64,000 nt of DNA from Plantago ovata (Eukaryota > Streptophyta > Magnoliopsida > Lamiales > Plantaginaceae), in contig CM051457.1 of the NCBI GenBank assembly GCA_028274465.1, positions 113,211,982-113,275,981 of the forward strand. The letters run 5' to 3'. The position numbers and the translations under genes were made by a program. Under the pieces are notes generated by a model. The model was not told where the DNA came from and did not search any database. It saw only the letters and a list, made by a program, of their open reading frames with translations. Below are positions 22,119 to 34,400 of the stretch, in pieces. The first letter of the stretch is position 1. Every line of letters starts with the position of its first letter.

Positions 22119-24430
22119 ATGGATAAGGGTGGAAAGAAAGGATATTGGGAAGATGTTGGTGTTGGACGCTTGCAAGGAAGGGTTGTTACTCAATCAAACC
22201 GTAAGCGTGCAGAAGAAGGACGTAGGCTTCCTGTTGATCCAAAGCAAGGGCTACGAGGGATGACATGGAGCAGGAAAGTGAGAGTACCCAAGTGCATGAA
22301 CAGTCTGCACGTGCAACTGAGACCATGGTGGATAGTTCCGATGATGATGATACTTCGATATCTAGTGGTACACTTAAAGATATGGAGAGAGATGCATATC
22401 TTGATAACCTTCGCAGTAAAGGTAAAGGGATTAATCGCCATGAGATTGCTAGTGACGAGGAAGACGATGAAGAAACTTATGATAATTTGCAAGGTAATTC
22501 AATTTCTTGTGATTTTATCAGTTAATATTGTTTAGGTTCTTCTTTTTAATTTTTACTTTATTTAGGGCCGAGAGAACATATTCATGGTGACATGGAGGGT
22601 AATGTGCATGGTAGCCCGATGAGTTTGGGAGTTGATGGAGGGCCAGTACTAAAGGAGTTATTGCCTTCGTTCAAACACCATATTGCATACCAAATATGGC
22701 ATAAGGGGGAGGTCAGTCAATTTTATGTTTGTGAGACTTGAATTATTATGTTGGTCACATAATATTTAATATTGTTGTAACATGTTTTGTTTTTTTATAG
22801 GTCCTTAGGTGCTTGCATTGTCATTCAAGACATGCAAGATCAAAGAATCTCTCTATCCCAGAAAAAGACGCAAATTATGATGTATTGACATGGTTGAAGG
22901 AAAATAGGCTATACCACCTGAAGGACTGTATGTACAAGTCTATTGACCACGCTCTTATATCAGCTTTTGTTGAGAGATGGCAGCCTGAGACCAACTCCTT
23001 TCACATGCCATTCGGTGAGATGACCATCACTTTACACGATGTATGGTATATTCTACAGATCCCCGTGACTGGTAAGCCTGTGATTTCTAGTCGCACGACT
23101 GAGGGTTTGATGACAGATATGGGACTTCTGCTGGAATTGCCTTTGGATGACAAATTGGGAAGGGAACTTGGTTGGAAGCATGGTCGGTGTGGGTTTGATG
23201 TATTGGAGAAGCGCCTAAAACAGGGTAATTTGAACAACAACTCTGTATTTTCAACGTACTTGTTGTGGCTCCTTGGCACGACATTGTTCGTTGATAAGAC
23301 AACCACTCTTGTCCACGCCGGTTTTCTAGAGTTTCTACATGAAAGTGATGGTGTTCAGAACTATGCATGGGGTGCAGCTACATTGGCCAACTTGTACAGA
23401 CAACACGGAGAGGCATCACGAGCTGGATGCACCAACATTGCTGGTTGTCTCACACTTCTACAGGTTAGTGTCAGCGTCAGTGCTTTTTATCTAATGTTGT
23501 CGTTATAATACTTATTATTGAATTAACATACAATGCATTAATTACAGGCTTGGATTTATGAATACTTCCCGCCTTTTCGTCCAAGGGGAAGAACAGATGT
23601 GGTAGATGGTCCTTGGGCAAAAAGATGGATACCGTCCCCAAACCGACTAGCTGAGCAGGAATCATTACTGAAGTCTATCCGTATTCAGTTGGACGAGTTG
23701 CGTGCCAACCAAGTAAGTTTCCTAGTTTACTTGAATTCTGACTTTAGTTCTGTTTGAATATTATCGTCAAATGTACAATTTTGTTTCGTACTCAGGTGAA
23801 CTGGACACCATTTGGGGACAACCCTTCCCAGGAAGTTCCGATAACACTGTTTGAGGGTATTCTACATTGTCGGAGTTACACCGAGCCATATATGCCAGAT
23901 CGTGTCATGAGACAGTTTGGATATGGACAGTCTATTCCATTCGCACCAATTCATCCAGTAAAAGCTGTGAGGACAGAGACACCACGTCAATACATTCTGG
24001 AACACCATGTCGACCGAACCATGTTTTTGAAATGGCGGAGCCACTTATGCAACCTATCACAGAGGTAACTATGACTACATGCAAATTTAAATGGTCTATT
24101 TAAAAATTTTCATTTGAAGACCATTATGACTAACTATATGTATCTTAATCTTTCAACTCTGTGAGGCTTAATACATTTCAAATTGAGAGTGATACTACTG
24201 ATTACCTACTTTGGTATATTCCTAGGACACATCCCAAGGTAAATAGAGAGGTTGTCCAGAATGCAGTTCAGGATAAGAATTCTGAAGCGGAATTGCTTAT
24301 GACTATCACGGATATGGTCGCCCCATTCCATCCGCAGACCAATCCATCTCCCACTTATGATGACATGAAAAACCTTGTGCATCAACTGTCCCGTATGCTA
24401 GTCAAGAAGCCTCGTAGGATAGTTGATTAG
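22119..24430 (+). CDS. Plant mobile domain (PMD, MAIN/MAIL-like) protein gene of MULE-A, N-terminal frame disturbed
   Basis: Exons: 22119-22493, 22566-22711, 22801-23463, 23548-23712, 23796-24064, 24166-24430. Exons 2-6 and the end of exon 1 join in one frame from ATG 22265. The product has an acidic N-terminus (TMVDSSDDDDTSISSGTLKD), then the PMD: LKENRLYHLKDCMYKSIDHA, FVERWQPETNSFHMPFGEMT, LHDVWYILQIPVTGKP, a WGAATLANLYR helix and AWIYEYFPPFRPRG. It ends in NWTPFGDNPSQ, YTEPYMPDRVMRQFG and a Lys/Arg-rich tail. PMD proteins such as Arabidopsis MAIN and MAIL1 act in the nucleus in gene and transposon silencing, and the domain is often carried by transposons. Upstream, ATG 22119 opens another coding-looking frame (MDKGGKKGYWEDVGVGRLQG) that runs past the join, so either a frameshift near 22258 or a later true start must be assumed. 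Confidence 0.75.
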
Positions 24431-24754
24431 GCACTACAATGACCGTGTCTTTTATGTTTTAGTTTAATTTGTGTTCCGGATACTCGAACCCTTTGACGTT
24501 TGTGTTTTTCTATGTGTTTGTTTTGGACCTAAATTATTATTTTTTGGATGTTAGTTTATGTTTGTGAGACTTGAATTATTATTCTATGGGTGTTTCGAAT
24601 GTTAGTTTGTGTTATTGTAATGCCACTATTTTACAAAAACTAACCACAAAAATAAATAATGGGGATTCTAAATAATTAGGAAAATTGTATAAGATATTGC
24701 AATCATAAATCAGAAATGTGAAAAGCTATTCTATGAAAAACTAACAAGAATTCA

Positions 24755-27700
24755 TCATACTTTCCCTCTCTCTACATACCAATCTTTCCAATGAGCTACC
24801 TGTGGCACCCTATGATATTTCCAAAAAATGATGAAGTTCCCGATCGGGGCTCCTGGGTCCACGTGTATCACAAAGAAGTGGTTGGTGTTCATACCAATTG
24901 ACCATTCTTCTGCGGGTGGATCTGGTCGTGGGTCATTTGGATCAGCGCGCGATTCCCATGGTACGTATGTAAAGCTATTTCCTTCACGGTAACAATGGAT
25001 AACTTTCTGATACTTAGTCGCAACTGCTAGACCGAGTTCTGTCATACTCAACCAGTTAGGTTTATCGCATCCCCCAACAAAATGAGTCAAACTAATAATT
25101 TGCCTTTGGTATTCAACACAACCTCCTGCAGATCAAGTCAAATAACAATTGAAAGTTTCATATTTATATTATATAATAAATAGCATTATGTACATGTTTC
25201 AATGAAATAAAAATAGAAAAAAATTATGAGAAGGAAGCCAACATACCTGCAATGGCTATATACTTGTCTTTGTAGAGTCTCATCTCTTGAATTATGTCCA
25301 GACGCACTTGAACCCATTTTTCCTGTGTCCCGTACCTATAGTGGGCTAGTGCTCGGTACCCACAATTCCCATCAGAGTCAACATTCAACCATCCTGTGAT
25401 ATAGTCTGCTAAACGAACCGGCATCCATGAGCTATATTCAAAGTTGAACAGTTGTTTCGTAGCCTTTTCCTTCTCATTCATCTTGTCCTTTTGATTCTTC
25501 TCATCTTTCTGATCCTTCTTCTCATCCTTCTTCTTTTCATTCTTATCTTTCTTCTCATTTTTCTTCTCATCTTTCTGATCCTTCTTCTCATCCTTCTTCC
25601 TTTTATTCTTATCTTTCTTCTCATTTTTCTTCTCATCTTTCTGATCTTTCTTGTCATCCTTCTTCTTTTCCTTCTTATCTTTCTTTTCATTCTTATCTTT
25701 CTTCTCATCCTTCTTCTTCTCCTTCTCATATTCACTTTGGTATCTTTTCCCCTCAGCGTTAGGAGGTCGTCCTTTGTCCTTATGATGAATTGGCTCTTCA
25801 AATGTGGTTGACGCGGGGAACCTCATTTCATGGATATATTGAGATAACATCCTCTTCTGCACGTCAGATGCACTTTCCTTGAAGCCTCTGAATGCTTCGT
25901 CACATATATCATCAACAGTGGCTTTTCTGGAATCATCCCAAGAATATTTCTTATCCAAATCAAGAGTTTTCCAGAATGGGTGAATATCAATTGGGTCGAT
26001 TGGAGTATATTCATCTTCAAGCTTCTTCATGTGGCATGCACACATCAACCCATGTGTGCTGCGTAACTCACATATACAAATAGGAGCATCACCCCCGCTA
26101 CATTTTGCGTCATAGCATCTTTTATTCCACTCCTCTAACTCGTTAGCCATCAACTGTATTGCATCATGCGAAACAATCCCACCAAGCCTTCGAAACAACA
26201 AATTTTCTCTACAATGATGAGACTCCTTCGTTCTATTCAGCTCGAAATCAGATCTAATATGATTCAATTCATCTTCAACAATCTCGTGGATCTTCAAAAA
26301 AATGGTAGGAAAATTACTCCTCGCATTTCTAATCCAGGACTTCAGTTGAGCATGCGCACTTTCTACCATGCAATAATATTAAAGATTGCATAATTGAATA
26401 TGATAAATTTATGCAAGTGGTGTGCTTTTACGATAATGAAAGGACAATAGTAAATTAAGAAAATTGAGTCAATGGTACCTGTTGGTTGTTTGAGTTCCAA
26501 AATGTAGATATTTTCTTGTCCAGTACGACACAAAATTTTCATGATGCGGATCACACCATGTCTTCTTGACATACTCTCCAAATAGTGGTAAGAATCTTCA
26601 AGTATAAAGTAGCTCATCCACATGTTTTTCATATTCATCAACACTTTGTGAGTTCACAACCTTCTTCCACCTTGCCCTAACTGCCCTCTCATACTTTCGA
26701 CTTCCAGAGTGTTTAACAAAATTCTTATGTACACATTCTGAAATGTGTCGCCTACAAAGTAGACGACCACTCTCCGGAAAAACAGTATCAATGGCGTTCA
26801 TAAGGGCTTGCTCTCTATCTGTAACAAAAACACCTGGATACTCAACAGCACTAAAAAATTTCTTCAACTCTCTCATTATCCACACATAGCTATCCTCCTT
26901 TTCATGGTAGATGCATGCAAATGCAACATGAATATTCTTACCGGTTGGCAATAAACCCATCACTTGAACCAAAGGCATATTATATAGATTTGTTGCATAT
27001 GTGGCATCCAAGAGAATAACATAAGGATATAGTCGAACCAAATCAACGCTATGATGGTGAGCAAAAAAAATTTCACCAACATGATTATTACCTGGTTCCT
27101 TTCGCTCATTATGATAGTAATGGTGATCGGAGAGTAACTTCAGAAAGTATTGTATCGTGGTTAGCCCATCCCTATCCTTGTTCTTGTTTTTGTGAATTGC
27201 ATTGTACACATGTCTGATGTTGCTCACATTATCTTTATTCAACAACTTTACCTCTTGCAGGATACTCTTTGGCTTCGTTCGAGTCATATACAACTTATGT
27301 ATGTGTTCTAGCTCCGATTCGCTCAACTTTGCCGCCGATGTATGCCAATTAGGGTGCTTCCCAAGTGCATGGTTATGCCTCCCTCTATTCTCGCTTGTGC
27401 GTACAACCCATGGACCATTATCACAATTTCTTTTTAGTTTCAACTGAAAGGGACATTCATTCTTCTTCGTCCCACTTGAATGGCGACTCACAACATTGAC
27501 ATTTTTACTCGTCGTCGCTCTGTACTTCCCACTACGTTCACAACCAAGGTAAATCCGATTTGCATGTGCTGTGACAACTGTGAAGTACATGTGATTTTCC
27601 CGACCAATTCGCCTAACTTCATCTTCCGCGGCTATTCTTGTAGGAAATTCTCCAAGACTATTGAACAAGTAATTCATGTCATCATACATATGATCTTGCT

Positions 27701-28146
27701 CCTTATCATTCCCATCATCATTAACCTGAAAATAAAAATGTATATTAATCAATAAATTGATATATGAGATAAATACGTACATTTGCTCTAATAATTTGTA
27801 AAAAAAAAAACAGAAGCAACAACATATATATCATAAATGAAAATCAAATGTGTGCATCAATAAAATATGAAGATCAATTAATATAACAAGTTGAAGTTTG
27901 ATGTAATTGGATATATATATATATATTAGCAAAAAAATAAAAAATAAATTAAAAAATAAAAACGAGCCTATACGCGAGCAGCAGGCCCGCGGCCTGCTGC
28001 TAGCGATTAGCAGCAGGCTAGCTTGCCTGCTGCGGTTTACAAAAAAAAAAAAAAAAAAAAAAAGGCTTAATACACATAAAATCAGTAATCTTTACCTCAT
28101 AATTTTCATACTTCGACCATTCTTCAGTCCAAGGTGGCCATTCCAT
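24755..28146 (-). pseudogene. MULE-A transposase with C-terminal OTU-type cysteine protease domain, disabled
   Basis: Minus-strand exons: 28146-28096 (MEWPPWTEEWSKYENYE), 27725-26479, about 26366-25247, 25125-24755. Order: WRKY/FAR1-like DNA-binding region (CERSGKYR ... NECPFQLKLKR ... RGRHNHALG), then the MULE DDE core with Asp in LLDATYATNLY, Asp in VFVTDREQALM and Glu in NRVESAHAQLK. Next come a SWIM zinc finger (CICELRSTHGLMCACHM), a 90-residue Lys/Asp/Glu tract, then an OTU domain with Cys in DSDGNCGYRAL and His in TNHFFVIHV. OTU domains cleave ubiquitin-like chains. Lesions: an in-frame TGA at 26598-26600 inside the transposase core, and the acceptor expected before VESAHA reads ATG rather than AG (about 26367-26369). 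The start codon lies just inside the right TIR, so the TIR is its likely promoter. Confidence 0.8.
25465..25740 (-). repeat. In-frame Lys/Asp/Glu repeat tract in the transposase
   Basis: A tandem, purine-rich (minus strand) repeat encodes units like KKDEKKDQKDEKKNEKKDKN, repeated with small changes between the SWIM finger and the OTU domain. It keeps a multiple-of-three unit, so the frame is open. It is a highly charged linker that probably grew by slippage. The open plus-strand frame opposite it is only its shadow. Confidence 0.8.
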
Positions 28147-28279
28147 GTTGAAAATTTGTATTCAGAAGAGATTGTTTCTGAAGAATTTGTTGTGGAGAAG
28201 GAAGTAATGAACGTATGAAATTGTGTTAGTTGTAATTTGTGTGTATTTAATGTATTTAATAAATTTGTGACTTATTTGT

Positions 28280-28364
28280 AAAATATTAAAAATAAGGTGT
28301 TTTTTGCAAATTACTAATAAATTTCCAACGTTTAGTAAAATTGCTACTACGTTTAACAAGCCCC
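28280..28364 (-). repeat. MULE-A right terminal inverted repeat
   Basis: Partner of 21398-21480. On the minus strand it leads into the transposase start codon about 135 bases further in. Confidence 0.75.
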
Positions 28365-28420
28365 TTTTAATTTTGATTTTTTTTATAGATAGTATCTGAA
28401 ATTGAAAAAATCTTTATGCA

Positions 28421-28674
28421 TACTCCCTCCGTCCCAGAAAAGTTGCACCATTTTGCCATTTTGGGCGTCCCGTTAGAGTTGCACCATTTCATTTATTTGC
28501 CATATTTGGACATGGTTATAATAATTTTATATTCAATCAACACATTTTTGTGGCCACAAATCCTCCATAAAGTAAAAGCAACACCCAATATCAATATAAC
28601 TCAATATTTAAATTTTCTCCTTATTTTCTGTGTCCAAAAGCAAATGGTGCAACTGCTTTGGGACGGAGGGAGTA
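28421..28674. mobile_element. Stowaway-like MITE
   Basis: Ends are TACTCCCTCCGTCCCAGAAA at the left and ...GGGACGGAGGGAGTA at the right, with TA at both borders; 254 bp. Subterminal AGTTGCACCATTT is mirrored by AAATGGTGCAACT. It lies 57 bp outside MULE-A and has no coding capacity. Confidence 0.9.
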
Positions 28675-28740
28675 TATGATTTGGCCCTTCCAAACCTCAA
28701 ATACCGGGTCTGCCCCTAAGTCTACTCAATCAATAAATAA

Positions 28741-29248
28741 TACTCTCCCTATCCTGGTAGAAATGACCCCGTTTGACTTTTTTCGGTCAACAAATTTCAA
28801 GTTTGACCCCGATTACTCTTAAATTATAATGATAAAATGTTTAATAAAATTATATTATGAAAATTTACGTTTTATATTTTCATAATATGATTTCGTCAAA
28901 TACATTATTATCATTATGGTTTAAATAATTTAAGAGTAATTAGGCCATCTCCAACAGTGTTATGTTGGGGTTCTGTTGACCTCAATAGAACCCCAACAAA
29001 ACTTCAGCAGTGTTCTGTTGGGTTTAATGACAGAACCCGTTCTGTTCCGGTTCTGTTAGATTCTAACTGCTGGAGAGGGTTGATGGTGTTTGGGTTTTGT
29101 TGAGTGAAAAGTTGTGACAAGAGACATAGTGTATTTTTGGTTCTATTGGATTCTAACTGTTGGAGATGGTCTTAAGATTCAAAACTGAAAACTGTTGACC
29201 GACAAAAGTCGGGTAAGTCGGGTAAAATACAGTAGGACAGATGGAGTA
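28741..29248. mobile_element. Stowaway-like MITE (same family as 17647-17907), interrupted
   Basis: The left half starts TACTCTCCCTATCCTGGTAG and carries TTTGACTTTTTTCGGTCAAC; the right half ends ...TAGGACAGATGGAGTA. With 28943-29171 and one TTA removed, the halves align with the element at 17647-17907. Confidence 0.8.
28943..29171. mobile_element. Tourist-like (PIF/Harbinger) MITE nested in a Stowaway MITE
   Basis: Terminal inverted repeats GGCCATCTCCAACAG and CTGTTGGAGATGGTC with a TTA direct duplication on each side (28940-28942, 29172-29174). The size (229 bp) and the TTA target fit PIF/Harbinger-derived MITEs. Confidence 0.85.
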
Positions 29249-31422
29249 CACCATCAAAGTTACAAGCATCTGATATATATACAACCCCATGAATTTAGTT
29301 AGTTTATCCGAGTATTCATATACAACTCGATCGAAGCATATCTAAACATATGTATGGAAAATTAACCCCTAGGATGAATAGAATTGCAACCCAATAATAA
29401 TAGTATCAAACAGATTGGCATAATTTACAAGAGCCAACCGGCGGCGCGGTGCCCCGGTGGTGTATATATTAGGAGTATCAAACAAATTGGCAGACAAGAG
29501 CCGAGGATATTGATGTACTCAATTCATGAAGGAGACAAAAACTTACCTCTCGAGATTAACTTAGCCCCGGCTGGCACAAAAGGGAGACCAGATCGATCGA
29601 GAAGAAGATAAGGGTGTGCGGAGTATATATAATACTAGAATTCATCGGCGTGCTACGTGTAGTTTATAGATATATAATGTTCACTCAATTGATTTTAAGG
29701 TAAGTAAATGAAAATTTACAATTAAATAATTGAGTAATTAAAATCAAAATTTGTCACGAAATATCTTCAAACAAGCACTATCTCTCATCGATGTTTTTTA
29801 CACCCACAAAAATCGAATCTGATATTTTGTTTAAGTGAATTCAAATTCTTTACCATTTGGGACAACAATTGTCGGTGAGATACAACAACCGTCGGTGAGT
29901 TATGATTTTCTGAAACTTGGTTTAACTGTTTAAGGCTTCTATGAGCATAAATTAAATTAATTATAAAATTATATTCTGAAAAATAATTAAAATTGAATCC
30001 GAAACGCAATTTTTACTACTAAAAATAAACACCACAACTAAAAAGAACAAAACTCCAGGAAAAATGAACTTGACAAATGACAAAAGCAAAGCAACTAAGC
30101 AGCACACCACCTGTTTGAATAAATTATCAATTTCTCCTCCTCTCTTTTACTATATCTTTTACACTTTTTTTTTTTTTTAATATTTCATTGTAATCAGCAA
30201 GCACAAGTTTAGTCTTATCAAATGATCTCTGGCCGTGTAGTTTCCTAGCCCGTTGGCCCGACCTCTGGCTTGTTGGTGCTGCTGCTAGCGCTCTTTTGCT
30301 GCTTCTCTTTCTTCCCCATTTCTAGACTCCAGTTTGTACAAACTTATGATACCAGCGATGAACACTTCAAGGGAGATTTTTGGAAAAGAATGGCACACAA
30401 TTGCAAATTGGTGAGACGGACTGGTATTTCCATTCCTCAGGCTCCCGTCACCTCCACCAGTACGTTCAGGTTTCAACCTTCCCATGTAGCACTAATTATT
30501 ATCACTTAGTCTCAGCAAATTAGCAGCTACTGGAAAATGATTTTAGTCAACAAGAATCATAATCAAATTGTTGATTTTGATGTTTTCAAATTAGTGAACG
30601 GTGAATTAACCTCTCCATTAGCTTTATGCACGCCAGGTGCTTGATAAATTGTCTATTTGAATTTTTTTGTTTTTTTTTGTAAAGATTTATCTGTGTAAGA
30701 TTGATTTGAATAAGATTTTATTGTGTAGTTTTCTAGTATGATAGTTGGTAACTTGTGGAACATTATTTTGGGAGATTTTTCAGTAAACAGTGCAACATCA
30801 TTCCCAGCTCCTGTTTGGTTGAAATTTGTGTGTTTTAGAGTTAGGAGTCTAAGATGACATTTTCAAATGAGATTAAAGTTCTTTTTTTTCTTTTTTCTTT
30901 TTTTTTTTTTTTTTTTTTTATATACTTTGAAAGTTGATTCGAATTAAAATGAAGCCGTATACTGAAATTCGGATTATGTGTGGTATTGTGTAACTATATA
31001 GTACCTATATTGCTCTGTGATAAAAGTCTGAGAAAATAAATTGTAAATAATATAACATCTTTGAAATGTTTATGCAAAAGGTTACATGGGTAATAAAATG
31101 AAGAAAGATTATTTTTACTATAGACTTATAAAACTTGAACATTATGCACTACGATGCGCTCTACATAGACGGTGTCCTGAGTTATCAGGGCGTTTCTTCA
31201 TCTATTCTTTTCAACTTCTTCTTTTGTTACTTTGTTTATCTTAGAGAATTCGATCGCCACCTCTTGCGTGTTGATTATCTTTTGCTTTTAAGATACGCTC
31301 AATCCTGTACCTAATGCAATCTATGTTATTTTAATAAGCATGGCATACACTATATATTCTTGTTCATAAAATACATAAGAATATATACATTTAAAAAAAA
31401 AATATATTGCATAAATAACAAA
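29249..31422. other. Intergenic, no supported gene
   Basis: AT-rich sequence with long T runs (30163-30178 and 30885-30920). An open, slightly GC-richer stretch at 30240-30480 has coding-like texture but no recognisable family or splice context. The 3' end of the Helitron to the right should lie in the last part, but I could not assign a hairpin-CTRR terminus. Confidence 0.35.
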
Positions 31423-34400
31423 TTAATTTGTTAAATATATTACCTCATGCTGGTCCTGTGTGTCAAGTATCTCCCGGTATACAATATTCCTTGTCTTGGT
31501 GTACTCGTTAGAATCTACCGTGGCCGGCTTTATCAATACCTTCACTGCAGATGATTTCCAGGCTCTGGACAACGCAACATATAGTTGGCCATGTGAGAAT
31601 ATTGGTTGTGGCAAATATATTCCAACTCAATCCAGTGTTTGTCCTTGCGCCTTGTTAATCGTCATTGCAAAACATAGTTTTATGGGGAACTGTGTTCTCT
31701 TGAAAGGTATTCGACATTTTAGGTCTTCCTTTGGTTGGAGTTTTATTCTTGGTATTAGAACGTACCTTCCCGTATGTTCTCCCGCTGCTATTTTTGCCTC
31801 TATGACTTTTTCTCCCAGTGCTGTTACAACAAGCCTTGTCCCGTTACAGAGCCCTTCTCCTGCATTCAGATTTCTCATCGTCATTATTGGGCAGTTGATT
31901 TTTAGCTTTAGGTGATGCTGTGGGAAACCTGGTATGTTCGTGTCATTCAAGAAATCTTCGTAATGAACTTGTTGCGAAGGGTCATCTGTTTTGTCAATGC
32001 TGTAATAGTCAAACATCTTCCCGGGGAACTCATTGATTAGAGATTCATTTATTTCGTCCACACAGTCATTTCTTGGTGCAAGGATTGCCCTATCCATAAC
32101 AGAGTAAGGATTGGTGCGAAATGCATCAAATGTGGGGTATATTTGTGCTATCAAATGTTCAAGTGGCTTTTCATAGTCTCCATATTTGATGCACATTGGT
32201 TCCGGAAGTTGGATCTTCTCTCCTCTCTCTGTTGGCTGCTTACCATCCCCTATTCTCATAAGGAATTCCATAAATTGGGGGTCCTCCCTGGCTCTCATGT
32301 TAACGGTCAACTTTAGCTTATGCAATAGTGGCCATATGTAAGATTTGACTAAGCACGCATTAACAGTTTCTTGTTTTCCTCCTCTTTTTACTACTGGGAC
32401 TGTCTGTCTGAAATCTCCCCCAAACACTACTGTCTTTCCGCCGAAGATCTCATGATTCCCTGTCAAATCCTGAAGGAGGTTGTCTAGCCCTTCTATCAGC
32501 TTGCGATGTGCCATTGTTGCCTCATCCCATATTATCAGTTTTGATTCGATAATTAAAAGAGCATCACCACTTTGCTTACTTATTGACGATGACACCATCT
32601 CTTCTATTTCGTTTGGGAAACCAAATCTGTTATGCGCAGTTCGTCCTCCGGGCAAGAGGGACGCAACTACTCCTGAAGTTGCTACAACAAGTGCTATTTT
32701 GTTTTGAGATCTTATATGAGCTAGTAAAGCTCTGTAAAGGAATGTTTTACCTGTTCCTCCAGGCCCGTCAAGGAAGAAGGCGCCTCCTTTGTTCCCATTT
32801 ATTGCACTTATTATCTCCTGAAAAGCATGTTTCTGATCATTGTTTAGCAGCTTTACTGCATTCATGTCTGCTTCTGAAACAATTATCTCAATTTCACTCC
32901 TGTAGTTCCTTGAATGTCTCTCTTGCTGAGTCCCTTGTACATCGTGTGGTACCAGTTTGTAATCATTTATTGATTTGCTATAATTCTGCAACATTTAATA
33001 TATTCTGTCTAATTATCATAATCTTGGAGAAATTGAGAAGCTTGGCTTTCTTTATCCTATTATGTTGTATTTGAAAAGCATCTCCTTCTGTTGATTGCAA
33101 GTCTGTGTTATTTATATTCTATATATGTAGATGTTGCTATACAAATGTCTAGCTAGCATCATTATGGGAGTAGAGAAATTATATGAGTTACAGCATGATT
33201 TTGTTTATGTTGCTGTTTAGAGTGGATTTTGTTTCCTTACAAATTTCAGTTATAGATGACAAATTAGATAAATATTTTTGAAAAAAGGATATCATATTAC
33301 TAACTATGATGGCAAACAATCAAATCAGAGTGTATTGAACAACAAAATTTACATCATAAGATGGCAACAAATAGTTATAAATTTATTTGAAAAGCAGCTT
33401 TATTTTGTTATATATTACATTCTTCTATGAGTTATTATTTTTAGGTTTATATTTTTGTCTCTTGTTTGTTCTTGTATTTTTGATTTTTGATTATTTCAGA
33501 ATCTTATTTATTTAGTATGAAAAAATGTTTGTTTCTTATTTATTGTGTACTGTTTATAATATATAACTATACTTTGAGCAACAGGTTTAGAACATAGTCA
33601 TTCATTAATTTAGTTTATTAACTAATTTTTTTTTATATGATGTCAATAAAATTTTGAAGTTGATGATGAGAAATTGTACCTGCAAGAAAATATCCAGCGA
33701 TTTGAGTGACATGTTATATGCTTGTTCTTCTGTTGTGTTTGGCGCTCTTAGGAAATCATGTGACATTTCCTGCTTGAATTCTTCCCACAGGGCAGACGGG
33801 TCAGATGGCAAATTGTAGTACAGGATCATAGCAAAGAGTCTTCGCAGAGAGTACGGCATCTTATAACCACATGCTTCCTTTAGAGTATCTCTAAGGTCAA
33901 AATCAGATTCGAGTAGTCCCCTTTTTTCGGCTGCTTCGTTGAAGGTATCATATGTAATATTATCTAATTTCCTTAAATATTCATAAGAAGTTGGCGCACG
34001 GACATTATTTAGCAGTACTCTTAGGTAGTACAATTGCCCCTCAGTTGAACGTATTGGTACAAGGCGTCCGATAACAGGCTTTCCGGTATTTTTCCTTTCT
34101 ACCCATATCCTTGTCTTATCAATCCATCTGTACTTTTCAACGAACTCTCTGTAAAGAAGGTTTTTTGCTCTTACTGCTGGGTTCTTTCTGTTTAGCTCGA
34201 AGAATTCTGTAAGTGAAGTTTTTAACTTTAGTGGGTTGCTGATCACTTCATTTACATCCAATCCGACTCGCATACTGATTCGTTGCATGTTTTCTAAATG
34301 CAGTGGTAGCTCATTTACTGGAGGTTTCATTTGGTTCATATTGAAACCATAGAGTCTCCAAATTGATTCTGGTGCACATACCCATCTAGCATCCTGAAAG

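Larger units (their letters stand above)
21398..28364. mobile_element. MULE-A: Mutator-like element with transposase-OTU and plant-mobile-domain genes
   Basis: The ends are diverged inverted repeats of roughly 80 bp. The left end reads TTAAACGTCGGAAC, then TTTACTAAATGTTGGAAATT; the right end in reverse complement reads TTAAACGTAGTAGC, then TTTACTAAACGTTGGAAATT. Inside are a plus-strand plant-mobile-domain gene (22119-24430) and a convergent minus-strand MULE transposase fused to an OTU protease domain (28146-24755). A second inverted-repeat pair of about 75 bp lies at 21919-21997 and 27838-27912. No matching 9-11 bp target duplication was found, so the insertion is old or an end is misplaced. 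The transposase frame is broken, so the copy is probably not autonomous now. Length is about 6.97 kb. Confidence 0.8.

Noticed and set aside
25452..25811. Long plus-strand open frame rich in Leu/Ile/Phe
   Set aside because: It is the antisense shadow of the Lys/Asp/Glu repeat tract in the MULE-A transposase.
21375..28720. hAT-type ends (CAGGGGTGGAG and CTGCCCCT) outside MULE-A
   Set aside because: The inverted match is short and the flanking TATACTCA/TCTACTCA pair is neither identical nor adjacent to both ends.
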